Source of the DNA: Macrophomina tecta
Lineage: Eukaryota; Ascomycota; Dothideomycetes; Botryosphaeriales; Botryosphaeriaceae
Reading direction: 5' to 3'
DNA: 64,000 nucleotides
Assembly: GCA_024180945.1 (NCBI GenBank)
Contig: JAKSGN010000007.1
Location: forward strand, 3,596,001 to 3,660,000
Shown: piece by piece, positions 47,033-58,265 of the stretch
Layout: every line of letters begins with the position of its first letter
How positions within the stretch are numbered: position 1 is the first letter of the stretch
Program-made: the position numbers and the translations under genes
The notes under the pieces: generated by a model
What the model was told of the DNA's origin: nothing
Database searches by the model: none
Seen by the model: only the letters and a program-made list of their open reading frames with translations

Positions 47033-48498
47033 TTAGATGTATTTCCTGTCCGGATCCAGCTTGTCCATCGCCTCCATACTCTTCTCATACCTGTTGATCC
47101 TGGTCAGTGTTTTTTCCAAAGCTTATAAAGCGCGTTCGATAGTGGGTGTAAAACTCACATAGTGAAAACAATACCACCACTCAAAATCAAACGGGCTAGG
47201 CGTGGCACGGCGCCGGACCAGAAGGTCAGAAGGCCCTCCTCCTTGAAGATGCGCGCCGCGCAGACGAAGCTGTTCTTGTACTCGGACCGCGCCTCTATCG
47301 ATTGCATGCTGCATTGAAGAGCGTCAGCACCACATCCACAACTTCCACCCTCCCTTCCAGGCTCTTTATGTCCCCTCGTCTTTGTTTTGCTATTGGACTT
47401 ACCGCGTCTTAACCGTGTCCAGCGGCATGGTGACGTAGACAGTGATGATGCCGGCCAGGGCGCCGATACCGAAGGTGCTGACGGTCCCGAGCTTCTCGCC
47501 CGGCGCGACGTACGACTGGGCCAGTTGCTTGAGCGTCGTGTACGAGCCGAAGCGCGTAGCCGAGTTGGCGGCCTGCCGCGCTGTGGTAGGCACGAAGCCT
47601 TGGAAGAAGCCGCGGACGCCCTTTTCGCGTGCGATGACGGCCGTGCCGTGCAGGAAGCCACGCATGCGCGGTTTGCCGGTCTTGCGGTCGTCGATGCTGG
47701 GTGGTGAGAGAAGTGGTTAGTGAGGAGTGGTATGTTACGAGATAGAGGGAGTTTAGAGTTTGGGATAAGAGAGGAGGGGTCTGGTGAGTTGGTGGATGGG
47801 TCTCCGTGAAGCTGTTTGTGTCCACCTGGCTGCAGATTGGATAGCAAATGATGCTCGTGCAGCGGCAGTATGGAGACTGGTGATTGTCTGCATGTTCCTC
47901 TCTAGATCCGGGCTCGTTCTATCTTTTTCACTCGCCCAAACGTGCTTCCACAGTATCACCCCGGAATTGAATTATCTTCCACACTCACAGTTGCGTCTTG
48001 ATACTCTCAAAGGGTGTGACGGCCAATGCGCTCTCCGTCACACCGGCACCAAATCCAGCGATGACGTTGGCGGGGCCCGAGACCTTGCCGTCGGCGTCGG
48101 CGAGCATGTTCTTGTACGTGTCGAAGGCGACAAAACGGATGCCAGCCTTGAGCGAGTTGCCGATGATGAGCGTTGTGCAGCCGGCGTACCACTGCGGCCC
48201 GAACGGCGGCCATGGCAGCTTCTTGCCCTCGGCCAGGCGCCGGTTCAACTGCGTGCGCGTCTTTGCGAATTCGGCGGGATAGGTGATTGCGATTTCGACG
48301 GCGCCGGCGGTGCTACCCGCGATGATGGAGCGCAGGGCGCTGGGCTGGGGGGGTTTGTTTGTTAGTATTAGCTCTCATGATTGTGGGAATGTCCATGTTC
48401 ATATGATATGTTGTGATGTCGGGGGTGTGGAGGATGTTGATTTTTTGGGCGATGACGGAATGATTCACCTTGGGCTTTTTCTGCTCGTCGGAAGCCAT
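47033..48498 (-). CDS. CTP1: Mitochondrial tricarboxylate (citrate) carrier
   Basis: An inner-membrane exchanger of citrate/isocitrate for malate or other tricarboxylates. Five exons (48469-48498, 47989-48344, 47403-47696, 47159-47308, 47033-47090) give 295 aa, the standard carrier length. All three carrier repeats carry their signature: YPAEFAKTRTQ, TPFESIKTQ and MPLDTVKTR, the latter two split at their ends by introns. RSIIAGSTAGAVEIAITYPAE is the diagnostic citrate-carrier opening. The end YEKSMEAMDKLDPDRKYI is also typical. The third intron is unusually long (292 nt, 47697-47988). Other carriers (oxoglutarate, dicarboxylate) fit less well. It is head-to-head with MAM33, another mitochondrial gene, 369 bp away. 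Confidence 0.95.
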
Positions 48499-48867
48499 TG
48501 TGGAGTGTGCACGTTGCGAGGCGGTCAGCTTGGGGTTCCCAATGGTCTGCAGAGCACTTCGGTGGTCGTGCGCACACGATATATGGAGAAAGCACGCCGC
48601 GGGGCGAGAGCTGGTCGGAGAAACGCGGTGGTGAGGACTGGTCCGGCTGCGGAGCTGTCCCCCGGCGCGCCTGGGGCTTGTGCTCTCACGCCTTCTTGCG
48701 ATAAGATTGCGGAAGATCCTCGGATGCTTCACTGACTTCATCGTGAGAAAGTTGCAAGCTTCGTCTCTTTCCTCGGCCCATCGCAATCCATTTCTTGTCC
48801 GCCACACGCCAACGCTCCCCTTTCTCTCCCGTGTGCGCTCTCCCGTCACATACCTTTACCCCCCCAA
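48499..48867. promoter_or_regulatory. Shared upstream region of CTP1 and MAM33
   Basis: These 369 bp lie between divergent starts of two nuclear genes for mitochondrial proteins. The MAM33 side is CT-rich (48760-48866). No specific site is assigned. Confidence 0.45.
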
Positions 48868-49985
48868 ATGCTGTCTTTCAGATCCATTGCGCGCTCTGCG
48901 CCTCGCTCTTTCGCGCGCCTGAGCACCAAGGCCGCTCGCCCAGCTCTGTTCAAGCCAGCTAGCGCGCAGGCAGCTTGGAGGACCGCATCTGCACCTAGAC
49001 TCGTATCGGCCTTCCACACTTCGCGCCCCCGGTATGAGGGTATGCGCCAATTGAACTATCCTGCGATGGCCGAAAGGTACTAATTGTCGTCGCAGTTCAA
49101 GATGCGCTTGTCGCTAAGCTCGAGAGCGAGTTGAACCTGGAGGATGACGTTGGCGAGCCCGAGAGTTACTCGGACAACATCAAGGACTACATTGAGAACA
49201 GTCCGTTCGAGGTCAAGGATACTCCCGGTCAGGAGGAAGTTGTCCTGACCCGCAAGTACAACAACGAGAAGTACGCCTAGCCCCGCACATCCGCCCATAT
49301 ATGCCGGGAACTAACAGCTCCCTAGTATCCGCGTCACCTTCACCATCGCAGATATCAACGAACCCCAAATCTCTGACGAGGAGATGGATGACCCGGCGAT
49401 GTACGACGAGGATGTCGAGCTTGACGGCCAGTCTGGCGGCGCCAACACCAAGGGCGCTGTGAACCAGGGCCGCACTCCCGGTGGCAACTTCAAGGTCGGC
49501 CCAGAGGACAAGGTCGCGCCCGCCGACCGTGAGGAGCTCCAGGATGAGGAGTACAACGACGAGGAGCAGCAGAGCAGCTTCCCCGCCCGCGCTGTCGTCA
49601 CCATCACCAAGGATGGTCACAAGGGCGCCCTCTCTATCGATGCCGTCGCCCAAGACAGTGCTTTCCAGATCAACAACGTCCACTACTTCCCTGATGGCGA
49701 GCAGGCCGAGCCCAAGACGGCTGAGAAGGACTGGGCCAGGCGGAACACCTACCCGGGCCCGCTTTTTGGTCAGCTGGATGAGGATCTCCAGATTCTGCTC
49801 GAGGAGTACCTTGAGGAGAGGGGCATTGACACCAGGATGGCTCTGTTCATTCCCGACTACATCGACTACAAGGAGCAGAAGGAGTACTTGAGGTGGCTCG
49901 AGAGTGAGTTTACCCTCAATCACCCCAAATGTTATGCATTTTTACTAATTCCCCGATAGACCTCAAGAACTTCGTTTCTGCCTAA
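48868..49985 (+). CDS. MAM33: Mitochondrial matrix acidic protein Mam33 (p32/gC1qBP family)
   Basis: A doughnut-shaped trimeric acidic chaperone of the mitochondrial matrix, linked to respiration and mitoribosome assembly. Four exons (48868-49039, 49096-49270, 49326-49903, 49960-49985) give 316 aa. The N-terminus is a classic presequence rich in Arg, Ser and Ala without acidic residues (MLSFRSIARSAPRSFARLS). The mature part opens with ALVAKLESELNLE, then the acidic core with RVTFTIADINEP and RAVVTITKDGHKGALSIDAV. The conserved C-terminal helix has QLDEDLQILLEEYLEERGID and the KEQKEYLRWLENLKNFV ending, which crosses the last intron. An insertion of acidic and Gln-rich residues in the middle is usual in fungi. 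Reading through the first donor would stop after 71 residues. Confidence 0.95.
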
Positions 49986-50431
49986 ATGGAGGTAGCAATA
50001 TGGAGCGCTTCATGAGCCTTGAAAGGTTCAATTTTCTTTTATTTTCTTCGCTACTCTCATAATGTCTGGCGCCCGGTCTAAAGAACCCGGACAGCCGCGT
50101 CTTGCAAGCTATGTAGTATAAACCGACCGCACGGAAAAAAGCACAATTAAGATACCTCTCCAATTCATCTTGATTCTCCGTTCGCCTTCCGTGCGGGGCC
50201 CCCGTGCTCCTCGTGGAATAAGTGCGTGATACGGTGGGATGACATGCGCGTCTGCATGAGAATTGTTCGCATGCGGCAGATGATTTCAATCACTCGACGT
50301 GATTCTCACTTGAGTCCTCGAAGCCAGCAGTTGTTGCCTGAGGACTCAGAAATCGGGCATTCGGGCGTTGACAGAACAATCACCCCATTCTCACACTCGC
50401 CCTTTCCCTCTCTGTGCTCCTTTCACTCAAC
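49986..50431. other. Convergent 3' intergenic region, 0.45 kb
   Basis: These are the 3' flanks of MAM33 and TMA16. No gene, repeat or RNA is seen. Confidence 0.5.
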
Positions 50432-51038
50432 TCAACTCATACCCTTCGGCGGCCACACGCTATCCCTCACCTCACCCGCTTTGGTCACCCGCACGAACTT
50501 CATCGCATTGCAGCTCACCCACTCGCCGTCCCACGCGCGCAGCTTGCCCACCGTCGCCGCATCGCGCATGTCCGGGCAGTAGAAGCCGCCCTCGTACTCC
50601 TTCTCTTCGGCAGCCGTCCGCTGCTCCAGCAGCTGCTCGCGCACCGTCGGTGGCCGGCCCGCGCGCCGCGCCTGCTTCAGCGAGGCCAGCTCCTCGTCGT
50701 CGCGGTGGATGAAGGACTGGATCGCGGATTGGAGGGAGGTGACGTCGAAGACAATGGTGGACAGATCGGCAGATTGGGCGAGCAGTTGGAAGTGGTGGAC
50801 TCGTTGGACTGTTTGGAGGGTGAGTGAGGGAGTGGAAGGTTGGTGGTGAGGGGGGTTGGGGCGTACGGTAGGGTTGGTTCTGCTTAGCGCGGGTAGAGGC
50901 CATGCGGATCAGCTTGTCGTCGCGCAGGCTGGCGCGCTGTAGGCGGCGCGAGTCGCGGCTGTATTCATGTAGGGCGGAGGCTTTGGCGCCGCGCTTTTTG
51001 GAGATTTGCTTGGAGACTTTGGACAGGGACTTTGGCAT
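50432..51038 (-). CDS. TMA16: Ribosome-associated protein TMA16
   Basis: Tma16 is a small conserved protein that associates with late nuclear 60S precursors and ribosomes. Two exons (50867-51038 and 50432-50808) give 182 aa, the family length. The basic N-terminus MPKSLSKVSKQISKKRG is followed by ALHEYSRDSRRLQRASLRDDKL and QNQPYLQRVHHFQ, the last across the intron (donor GTACGC, acceptor AACAG). The C-terminal block RAGRPPTVREQLLEQ, AEEKEYEGGFYCPDM and WDGEWVSCNAMKFVRV match the family in order. The 58-nt intron is in phase 1. It is head-to-head with EXO1 with 473 bp between starts. Confidence 0.92.
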
Positions 51039-51511
51039 TTTGGACGGCGGAGGATGTGCGTTTTCGAGGGTGTTTCGGGGGGTCTTGCTGAGATTTGCGC
51101 AAGAGCCGGTCGCGGGGCAGTCGGAACCACAAAATGGGAAGAAGGCAAGTTCGGTCGCAAGAGCGCTGCGGACGCAGAGGTGCTAGTAGGGTTGAGGGAA
51201 GCTGGCATAATTTTTGGTACACAAGGCAAAGGCGGTGACCGGGGTGGTTGCGCGTGGCTGGGGCCTGTGGCGAATGCCCCGGACGCGTCCTTCCTGATTA
51301 ACTAGCAGGCGCGTTGGGGATCTCGAACATCTCCAATCTCTGCCGCCGCCTCATTCCCTCGCTCCGACCGTGTCGCTCCACGCGTTCCGCATACCTCCAA
51401 CCCGGTCACACCTGTCCGTTCCCTGGATCTACCTCATGATGCTCTACCACGCCTTCCAGTAGCCAATATAGGAACTCATCGCGCACGCTTTGCCGCGCGC
51501 TGGAGTTCGAC
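51039..51511. promoter_or_regulatory. Shared upstream region of TMA16 and EXO1
   Basis: These 473 bp lie between divergent starts, CT-rich toward EXO1 (51320-51440). No cell-cycle box such as ACGCGT is claimed as functional. Confidence 0.4.
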
Positions 51512-53762
51512 ATGGGTATCTCTGGTACGAGTTTTTCAGCCAAACTCCCCTCTCCAGCTCAGAGGAGCTAAGTCATCAACAGGCCTTCTTCCCCTCCTCA
51601 AGTCAATCCATAAGCAATGCCATCTAAGGCAGTTTTCCGGCCAGACCATTGGCGTCGATGCCTATGGCTGGCTGCACCGAGGCACGGTTGCCTGCGCCAT
51701 TGACTTGGCTCTCGACAAGCCAACCAGGAAGCACATCGACTACTGCATGCACCGCGTCCGAATGCTAATCCATTTCGGTACCAAGCCCTATCTGGTGTTT
51801 GACGGTGACCATCTACCAGGCAAAGAGGTTACGAACAAGGAAAGAGCAGCGAAACGCAAGGAGAGCAAGAGAGTCGGCATGGAGTTGCTGAAGCTGGGCA
51901 AGACTTCTCAAGCCCACTTGGAACTGCAAAAGGCTGTCGACGTCACACCGGAGATGGCGCGTATGTTTATTGAAGAACTCAAGATGCTCAATGTCGACTA
52001 TGTTGTGGCGCCCTACGAGGCCGACTCGCAGATGGTTTACCTGGAGAAGAGGGGCATTATTCAGGGGATTGTCTCGGAGGACTCGGATCTCCTGGTGTTT
52101 GGCGCCAAGTGCTTAATCACCAAGCTCGATAACTACGGCGAATGCGTAGTTATCAACCGCGCTGACTTTACGGCTTGCAAAGAAATTAGTCTCGTTGGCT
52201 GGACGGACGACCAGTTCAGGCAAATGGCCATTCTCAGCGGCTGTGATTATCTGCCTAGCATCAGCAAGATGGGTCTCATGACGGCCTACCGTCTACTACG
52301 TAAGTACAAGACGGTCGACAGACTACTGCGCCAGATCCAGTTCGACGGCAAGTTCAAGATGCCTGCTGGGTACCCTGAGGCATTTGCCCAAGCTGAAATG
52401 ACCTTCCTTTACCAGTGGGTCTTCTGCCCTGCTGCTAAGCAATTGGTTCATTTCACCGACCCGGATCCGGATGTTGAGGTTGAGAAGCTATTGTACATCG
52501 GTCGCTACATGGAGCCCAAGATAGCGGCAGGCATTGCGAGGGGTGATTTGCATCCCAACACCAAAAGACCCATTCAGCTACCGCAGTCATTCCGCCCCAT
52601 CAAGCTTCCGGCGCCAGTTTCACGGAAGATTGCAGTCGCGCAAACGCCTGATCTTAAGAAGAGCAAGTCCATCGATTCGTTCTTCAGGCCGAAGCGCATC
52701 CCACTTGCGGAACTTGATCCAAACCTATTTACTCCATCCCCGAGTCAGCAGCAGGCATTGCAGGAGAACCGTGGCAGCTGGAGCGCCTCTCCTGTTCCGG
52801 CTCAGGTATCTCGTCCGCCGGCCATTCCCGCGTCTGTGCCTTCTCAAGGTACTCGTAGGGTTGCAACAGAACCTTGGTCTGCTACGCGCTCGTCAATCTC
52901 TCGTCCAGCGAAGCGTCAACGGTTATGCTCAGATACCATGGTTCTCCCTGACGCCAACGGTACGTTCCGGGTTGAGAGTGGAAAGAGTCGTTTCTTCGCA
53001 TCGGAAACGGAGACGAGCCCGTCTAGGCGTGGCTCAAAGTCGAAGAAGACTTCTCAAGACTTCGAGCTCTGGTCAGATGACTCGATAGAGGAGGCCATGA
53101 AGGAGCTTCCCGATCCGAGTCAAAGCGCTGTAGAGGACAAGGGATCACAAACCACCAAGTCCAGCCAGCTCAAGCGTAGCCTTTCTGCATCGACGAGGCA
53201 GGGCTCTCAGAGCACCACAGGATCGACCCCGGCAAATTCTCATGACAGCCAGACTCCTCCGGACGAGAGCCAGACGTCCATCTCTAGTGCTGAAGAGCCT
53301 CGTGAATTCAGAGACTTGGCAAAGAAGTTTGAGCACAACTTCGGATCTAAGGGGAAATCCCTTACGGAAGAGTTTTCTTCCCGTCAGAAGGCTTCCGCAT
53401 CTTCCGCGTCGATCAACAGTACCCCGAAGCTCGCCAAAGGAAGATCATTATCCCGATTAAAGACTCTAAACGCTTTCGAAGAGAACAAAGAGGAGGATAT
53501 CTTCAGCGAAGCTGACTGGGCTGCCCATGATGATCATGTCGTTGTCCCTGGAAGCAGCCAACCTGAAGCTGCGGATGACATCGCTCCCAAAGCCTCGAAG
53601 CAGATCAGTGTTGAGGAAATGAATGCTTCAACCAAGGGCAGTGAGGATGTCGACATTATTCCGGATAGCGAAAGTGAATGTGCCTTGTCCGATGTGGATG
53701 ACCGCGCGCAGGCCATGAGGCAGAAGCTCGATCTGGAACGCTTCAGATTCGGTGCGAGATAA
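51512..53762 (+). CDS. EXO1: Exonuclease 1 (XPG/Rad2 family)
   Basis: A nuclear 5'-3' exonuclease and flap endonuclease in mismatch repair, double-strand-break resection and telomere processing. Exon 1 is 13 nt (51512-51524, MGIS plus one base). Exon 2 is 51583-53762. The protein is 730 aa. The join gives MGISGLLPLLKSIHK, the invariant N-terminus. Catalytic acids are in VDAYGWLHR (Asp30), VFDGDHLPGK, APYEADSQMVYL and SEDSDLLVFG. The helix-two-turn-helix region begins LSGCDYLPSISKMG. Residues beyond about 350 are disordered and Ser-rich as in other Exo1 proteins. SKSIDSFFRPKR near residue 365 resembles a PCNA-interacting (PIP-like) box with Ser in place of Gln; binding is inference. All catalytic residues are present. 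Confidence 0.96.
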
Positions 53763-54315
53763 AGCGTGAAGAGACGAGGAACCCGAAACCGGGCTACGGT
53801 GTTAAGGCTCGGTGAGCGAGGACATTCTGTTGTGTATATTCTATGCCTCTGAGGTTGTGGTGAATTGCTGGGAGCTCGCAGAGTTTTTGCCTGCTGGTTG
53901 GAGAGGCGACAGCTGCAAAACTTACTTTTCATGACTTTATGGGACGAAAACGGCGCGATGGGAATATTCTGGTAGCACCCTTTCTGGTTTAGTATTATTA
54001 CGGTGGAAAGCGGGAAATTAAATGAAAATCAAATGGGGATCGGGCCACGACAACTCTGTAGATATTGCGGGAGATGAAGTGCAAATTCTCTGGTTTTCTT
54101 TATCTTGCTCTGCATACCCCATAACAGACGGCACCGACACGTCGTCATGTGATCCACCAGTGCTGCTGGGCGGCGAGGATCCTCGGTAATTCTTGCCCTT
54201 GCCGCCGGTATCGTCATAGCCCTCGCATCGCGGGGGCAATGGCCTCGCTTTTCTTAATGCGCCTGCCACTGCTCTGCACCAAACAACTTCGCGCTCGACG
54301 ACCGACGTCCCGGGC
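53763..54315. other. Intergenic, 0.55 kb
   Basis: This is the 3' flank of EXO1 and the promoter of the F-box gene, in the same orientation. No additional feature is seen. Confidence 0.5.
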
Positions 54316-56198
54316 ATGAGAGTAGCTATGCCTCCGCAGCTGTCGTTCTTGCTGGCTCTGCCAGACGAGATATTGACGCACATTCTCTCCTACCTTGACC
54401 CCTACGACCTCAATGCGATCCAGCTCTCCAACAAACGCTTGCACTCCCTCGCTCAAGAGCCGCTCCTCTGGCGCCACCTGTGTCGCGTCTACTACCGCTT
54501 TTGGAGTCCCAAGCACCGCCTCGCAGCCCGGCTGCGCCAGCCCGTCACCGAGGTACCATGGCGGAAGATATTCCTCGACCGGAAGAAGCTGGACTACGAG
54601 GTCGACCGGCGCATGGACATGATAATCGCGACGCAGCAAAACCGCGCCAACCATATTGAGTGGATAGCAGAGCAAGGGTACGACGTCAAGTCGGCGTTGC
54701 TGAGGCACAAGAACACGGGCGAGGAGAGCGAGGATGTCCTGGCGCGGAGGTTTTGGAGCAGCGCCATCCTGACGACCATACACCGCAGCATTGCCATGGA
54801 GGAATGGTGCAAGCTACGGAAAGGGGAGTCGCGGTCGTTGGAGCGCGCGCTGGGCGCGTACGACATGTTCGTCCTCGACAGCGACGAGGGGGCGGGCGAC
54901 CTGGACATGATCGGCCAGCAGCTCGACGAATTGGCGGCGCAGTTCAAGGCGGAGCACCCGGATTGGGCGGATTACTCGACCAGGAGAAGGGCTATCCTGT
55001 TGGTCGACTTCTTGCGGAGCGCCGGCTTCCAGGGGGTGCCGAGTGAGCGGTACGGCCAGATCGCGCAGAACTTCATCGGACTGGTTCTGTCGGACAAGAA
55101 CCATGAGGCCCTGCCTCTGATCACGAACGTGATTTTCTGCTCTGTTGCTGAACGCCTGGGGATCGAGGCCAGTCCGTGCGGCTACCCTTACCATATCTAC
55201 ACCATCGTCCAGGCGCCTCCTGAATTGACATTGGATGGCGCTCGCGCCCCAGGTCTCGAGGCTCCTGATACCATGTACATGGACCCTTTTCGGTCGTCGC
55301 AGGAAGTTTCCCGCTTGGACCTCGAAGGCCAATTGCGAACCATGGGTGCTTCAGCAGCAAGCTTTGCCACCTACCTCGAGGCTGCCAACCCGATAGAGAT
55401 GGTCATTCGAACGGCGAGAAACATCCGTCGCGCCGTCGAGAGCGGCAATGGCCTCGCGGACCCCGCCGCGTCGACGATAGGAATCCAATTCACGCACACG
55501 CACCTCAATCTCCACGGTGCACTCCACGCTGCCCTGTGGGCCTGGCTCTACCTCGAGCGCGGTGACCCCATCCGCGGCGGCGAGGAGGCCGGCGGCATCG
55601 CCCTGCACCGCCGCCGCATTCTCATCAGCAAGGTCGTCCAGCAGTGTCTGGAGTTTTATCCATGGGAGATCTGGCTCGTCGAGAGGTACATGGCCTCACT
55701 TTTCCACGACCTACCTGAGGAGGGCGACTTCTTGTACATCATCCAGCGCGAGCATACGGCAGACCGGAACAAGAAGGCCTTAAAGAGGCGCGGCGATCAC
55801 ACTAAAAACGTTAGGTATGGCGTTGGGCAATGCTTCAAGCATAAGCGGTATCATTATTATGGGGTTATCGTGGGTTGGGATCCGTATTGCAATGCGGGCG
55901 ATGATTGGATGCACGCGATGAACATTGATGGACTGCCGAATGGGAGGAACCAGGCTTTTTACAATGTTTTGTAAGTTCTTTTACTTCTCTTCACACCAAT
56001 GGAGAGACGAATGGCTGATGCTTTCACAGGTGTGAAGACTCGAGCTCGAGATATGTGGCCGAGGAGAACATCCAGATCACGACGGATCCGCCGCCGGACT
56101 TCTTGCTGAATAAATTGGCTGGCCGCTACTTCAGGCGCTGGGACGTGCAAGAGGCTAGGTTTGTGAGTAATATTAGAGATGAGTATCCGGATGACTAG
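54316..56198 (+). CDS. F-box protein with transglutaminase-like and YccV-like domains
   Basis: Two exons (54316-55970, 56030-56198) give 607 aa. The F-box (about residues 12-55: LLALPDEILTHILSYLDPYDL to LWRHLCRVYY) would recruit SKP1-cullin ubiquitin ligase. A middle region (about 225-430) has the Transglut_core2 look: RRAILLVDFLRSAGFQG, NFIGLVLSDKNHEALPL and AERLGIEASPCGYPYHIY; the Cys and His may or may not be catalytic. The C-terminal part, from about 490 (KNVRYGVGQCFKHKRYHYYG, VIVGWDP, QAFYNVLCED), is a YccV/HspQ-like domain completed by exon 2. The same order of three domains is known from human FBXO21 and its fungal relatives. The second ATG at 54328 could also be the start. Confidence 0.9.
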
Positions 56199-58265
56199 AG
56201 GAGGCAGCATCTTCCTACGGGCGGTAGTATATGATTTCTTTTCTTTTTTTCGGACGGCTGGGAATAGGTTAGGGAGGACCATGGCGCGTCCTGGTGGACA
56301 TCTTGGAACGACGGAAAAGAAAAGACGAATGAAGCACAGTCACAGTTCGGGTTCTCGGATATTTTCCTACGGCATGGTGCGTCAGTGGTGTTTGGTTATC
56401 GGATTGTTTGGGGTCTTTTGGGGCTGACAAGTTAAATAATTAGATGGTACCATTCCATATTTAAAGAGCCATCACTGACGTTAGCCTTCTGAAGCTTCAA
56501 CTTCATTCCTCGTTGCGTATAGGGCGTGGGGGGAAACAGGGTGTACATTTCCATAAGAAAGAATGATTAATGGGGGGGAATTGGGGAAGTGGATTTTACG
56601 ACGAGCTTGGATGATCCAAGAACGGCTTCTTCCCTAAGGCACTTTTCACTACACTGATGCTGGTATGGTGTGGAATCGCAATACGGTCTGCAGTTTGAAT
56701 GTTGCTCTCGACGAGATTTGGGCTCGTAATACCCAGTACACCTTCACAGCATGAATCAGATTGCCAACGACGGCTGAAGGCTTACACTCACACCTGGGTG
56801 GTGGAGATACGCCAGAGCATATTCTCGGAGAATTTTGAGTCACACGTCCGATAGGCTCCCCGCATTATCTGACATAGCGAGGACTTGCGTGTTAGGTACC
56901 GGCCATGATTATCTGGCTGGGTTGGGGTGCGAGTCCATACGCACCCGATCTGTGTTGGCATGCGAAACCTCGGCGATGCGAAGGACGTCCGATGAGCGCC
57001 TGCAGGATACATTGCCCCTTTATGATCTTGGGTATCACTTCCCGGAGGAGTTCAAACGGGATAGCGCCCCAGCTACGAATTGACCCAGGCATTCGCATTG
57101 GTCGTTGGCGTAGATGTTAACCTGAAAGGTTCCAATGAATTGCGAAGTCACCGACGCTAACATCACTCTCCGCAGCCATGTAGTCGAAGTTGATACCGCG
57201 AGCCTGACTGAAGAATCCAGCTTTCCCTGGCGCGTAGCGGTCTCTGATACTGGAACAGATCAGTCGTCAGCCATTCCCAAGGATTTCAATGTTTAAAATT
57301 CCGGACCTGGAGAAATCACGGAGGCAGAAGCGATGGTGTGTCGTGGGGCCTAGTCTGAAGGCTTGACAGAGTATTCCTCAAAGCCATGCTTACTTTTACT
57401 CCATGCGGATGAAGATGGCGAGCCTTCCGGTCTCCTCCTTGGTCGATCTCGTCGAGCTGCTGACACCTTGGAGCGGCTGGGCTTTGCCTCGCTCTGCCGA
57501 CTGCTTGGCTGGATGCGGCTTCTAAACTGACGCTCGCAGTTGTGTGAGAAGTCTCTTGTGGGATGTGGAAGCAGGCCAGTGGGACCCGAGCCACGGCCGC
57601 AGCACGGGAGGGGCGAATACTTTCAGCAGACAGCGATCCTGTAGGCTTTCTGCTCGCCACCTCGCCATCCAAACACTGAAGTAGTATCAGCAATGGACAT
57701 GCTACGACGTCGTAAGAGAAGTTGGTCAAGGACGACGAAGGCCCGATGGCGGAGGCTTATCTGTGGCAGCCCGTGGAGATAAAAGCCGTCATGCACGGCG
57801 GATTCGCCAATCACGGCAGGGATCCGCAATTTCCGTACAGGGATCTGAGGCGAATGGCATGGGCAAAACCCTCCACCTTTGGCCCCGGTCGAGTCTTATA
57901 CCCCGCGGGAAAATGCAACCCTCTCACGCCTGCGGTAGCGAGCCTTATCAGAGTTCTTGCCCGCGGCCTGAATTGACCGATGTCTTATCGGATTGCCCAA
58001 ACGAGGGCGATGATGGCATCCTGTCCTCCTCACGGCCGCCCTGAACGCCAGGCGCATGACATCGGCCTGCGTTCTAGCTCAATCGGCAGAACTTACCGGC
58101 ATGCCAACTGTCGGAGGCGATAGGAAGGGCGTGTCTGTCCAGTGATAGCCATGGCAATTCACACGGCCTCTCTACTTCGGGCTCCGCTTATTCGCACTAC
58201 ATAATCTCTCGGCCCTCTCAAAGGCTCGCAGCAATTGCTGCAAGCTCTTTCGATTCTTCGCCACC
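56199..58265. promoter_or_regulatory. Long intergenic region upstream of DUR3 with GATA sites
   Basis: There is no supported gene in 2.1 kb. The 3' UTR of the F-box gene lies at the left. From 57757 to 58148 there are six HGATAR matches on either strand (57757, 57777, 57945, 57985, 58118, 58143), the core bound by AreA/NIT2-type GATA factors. They lie 118-509 bp before the DUR3 start. That they act in nitrogen control is inference. Confidence 0.5.

Noticed and set aside
58060..58100. tRNA-like stretch TTCTAGCTCAATCGGCAGAAC
   Set aside because: It resembles a tRNA D-arm (A box), but no B box with GTTCRANYC or acceptor stem follows.
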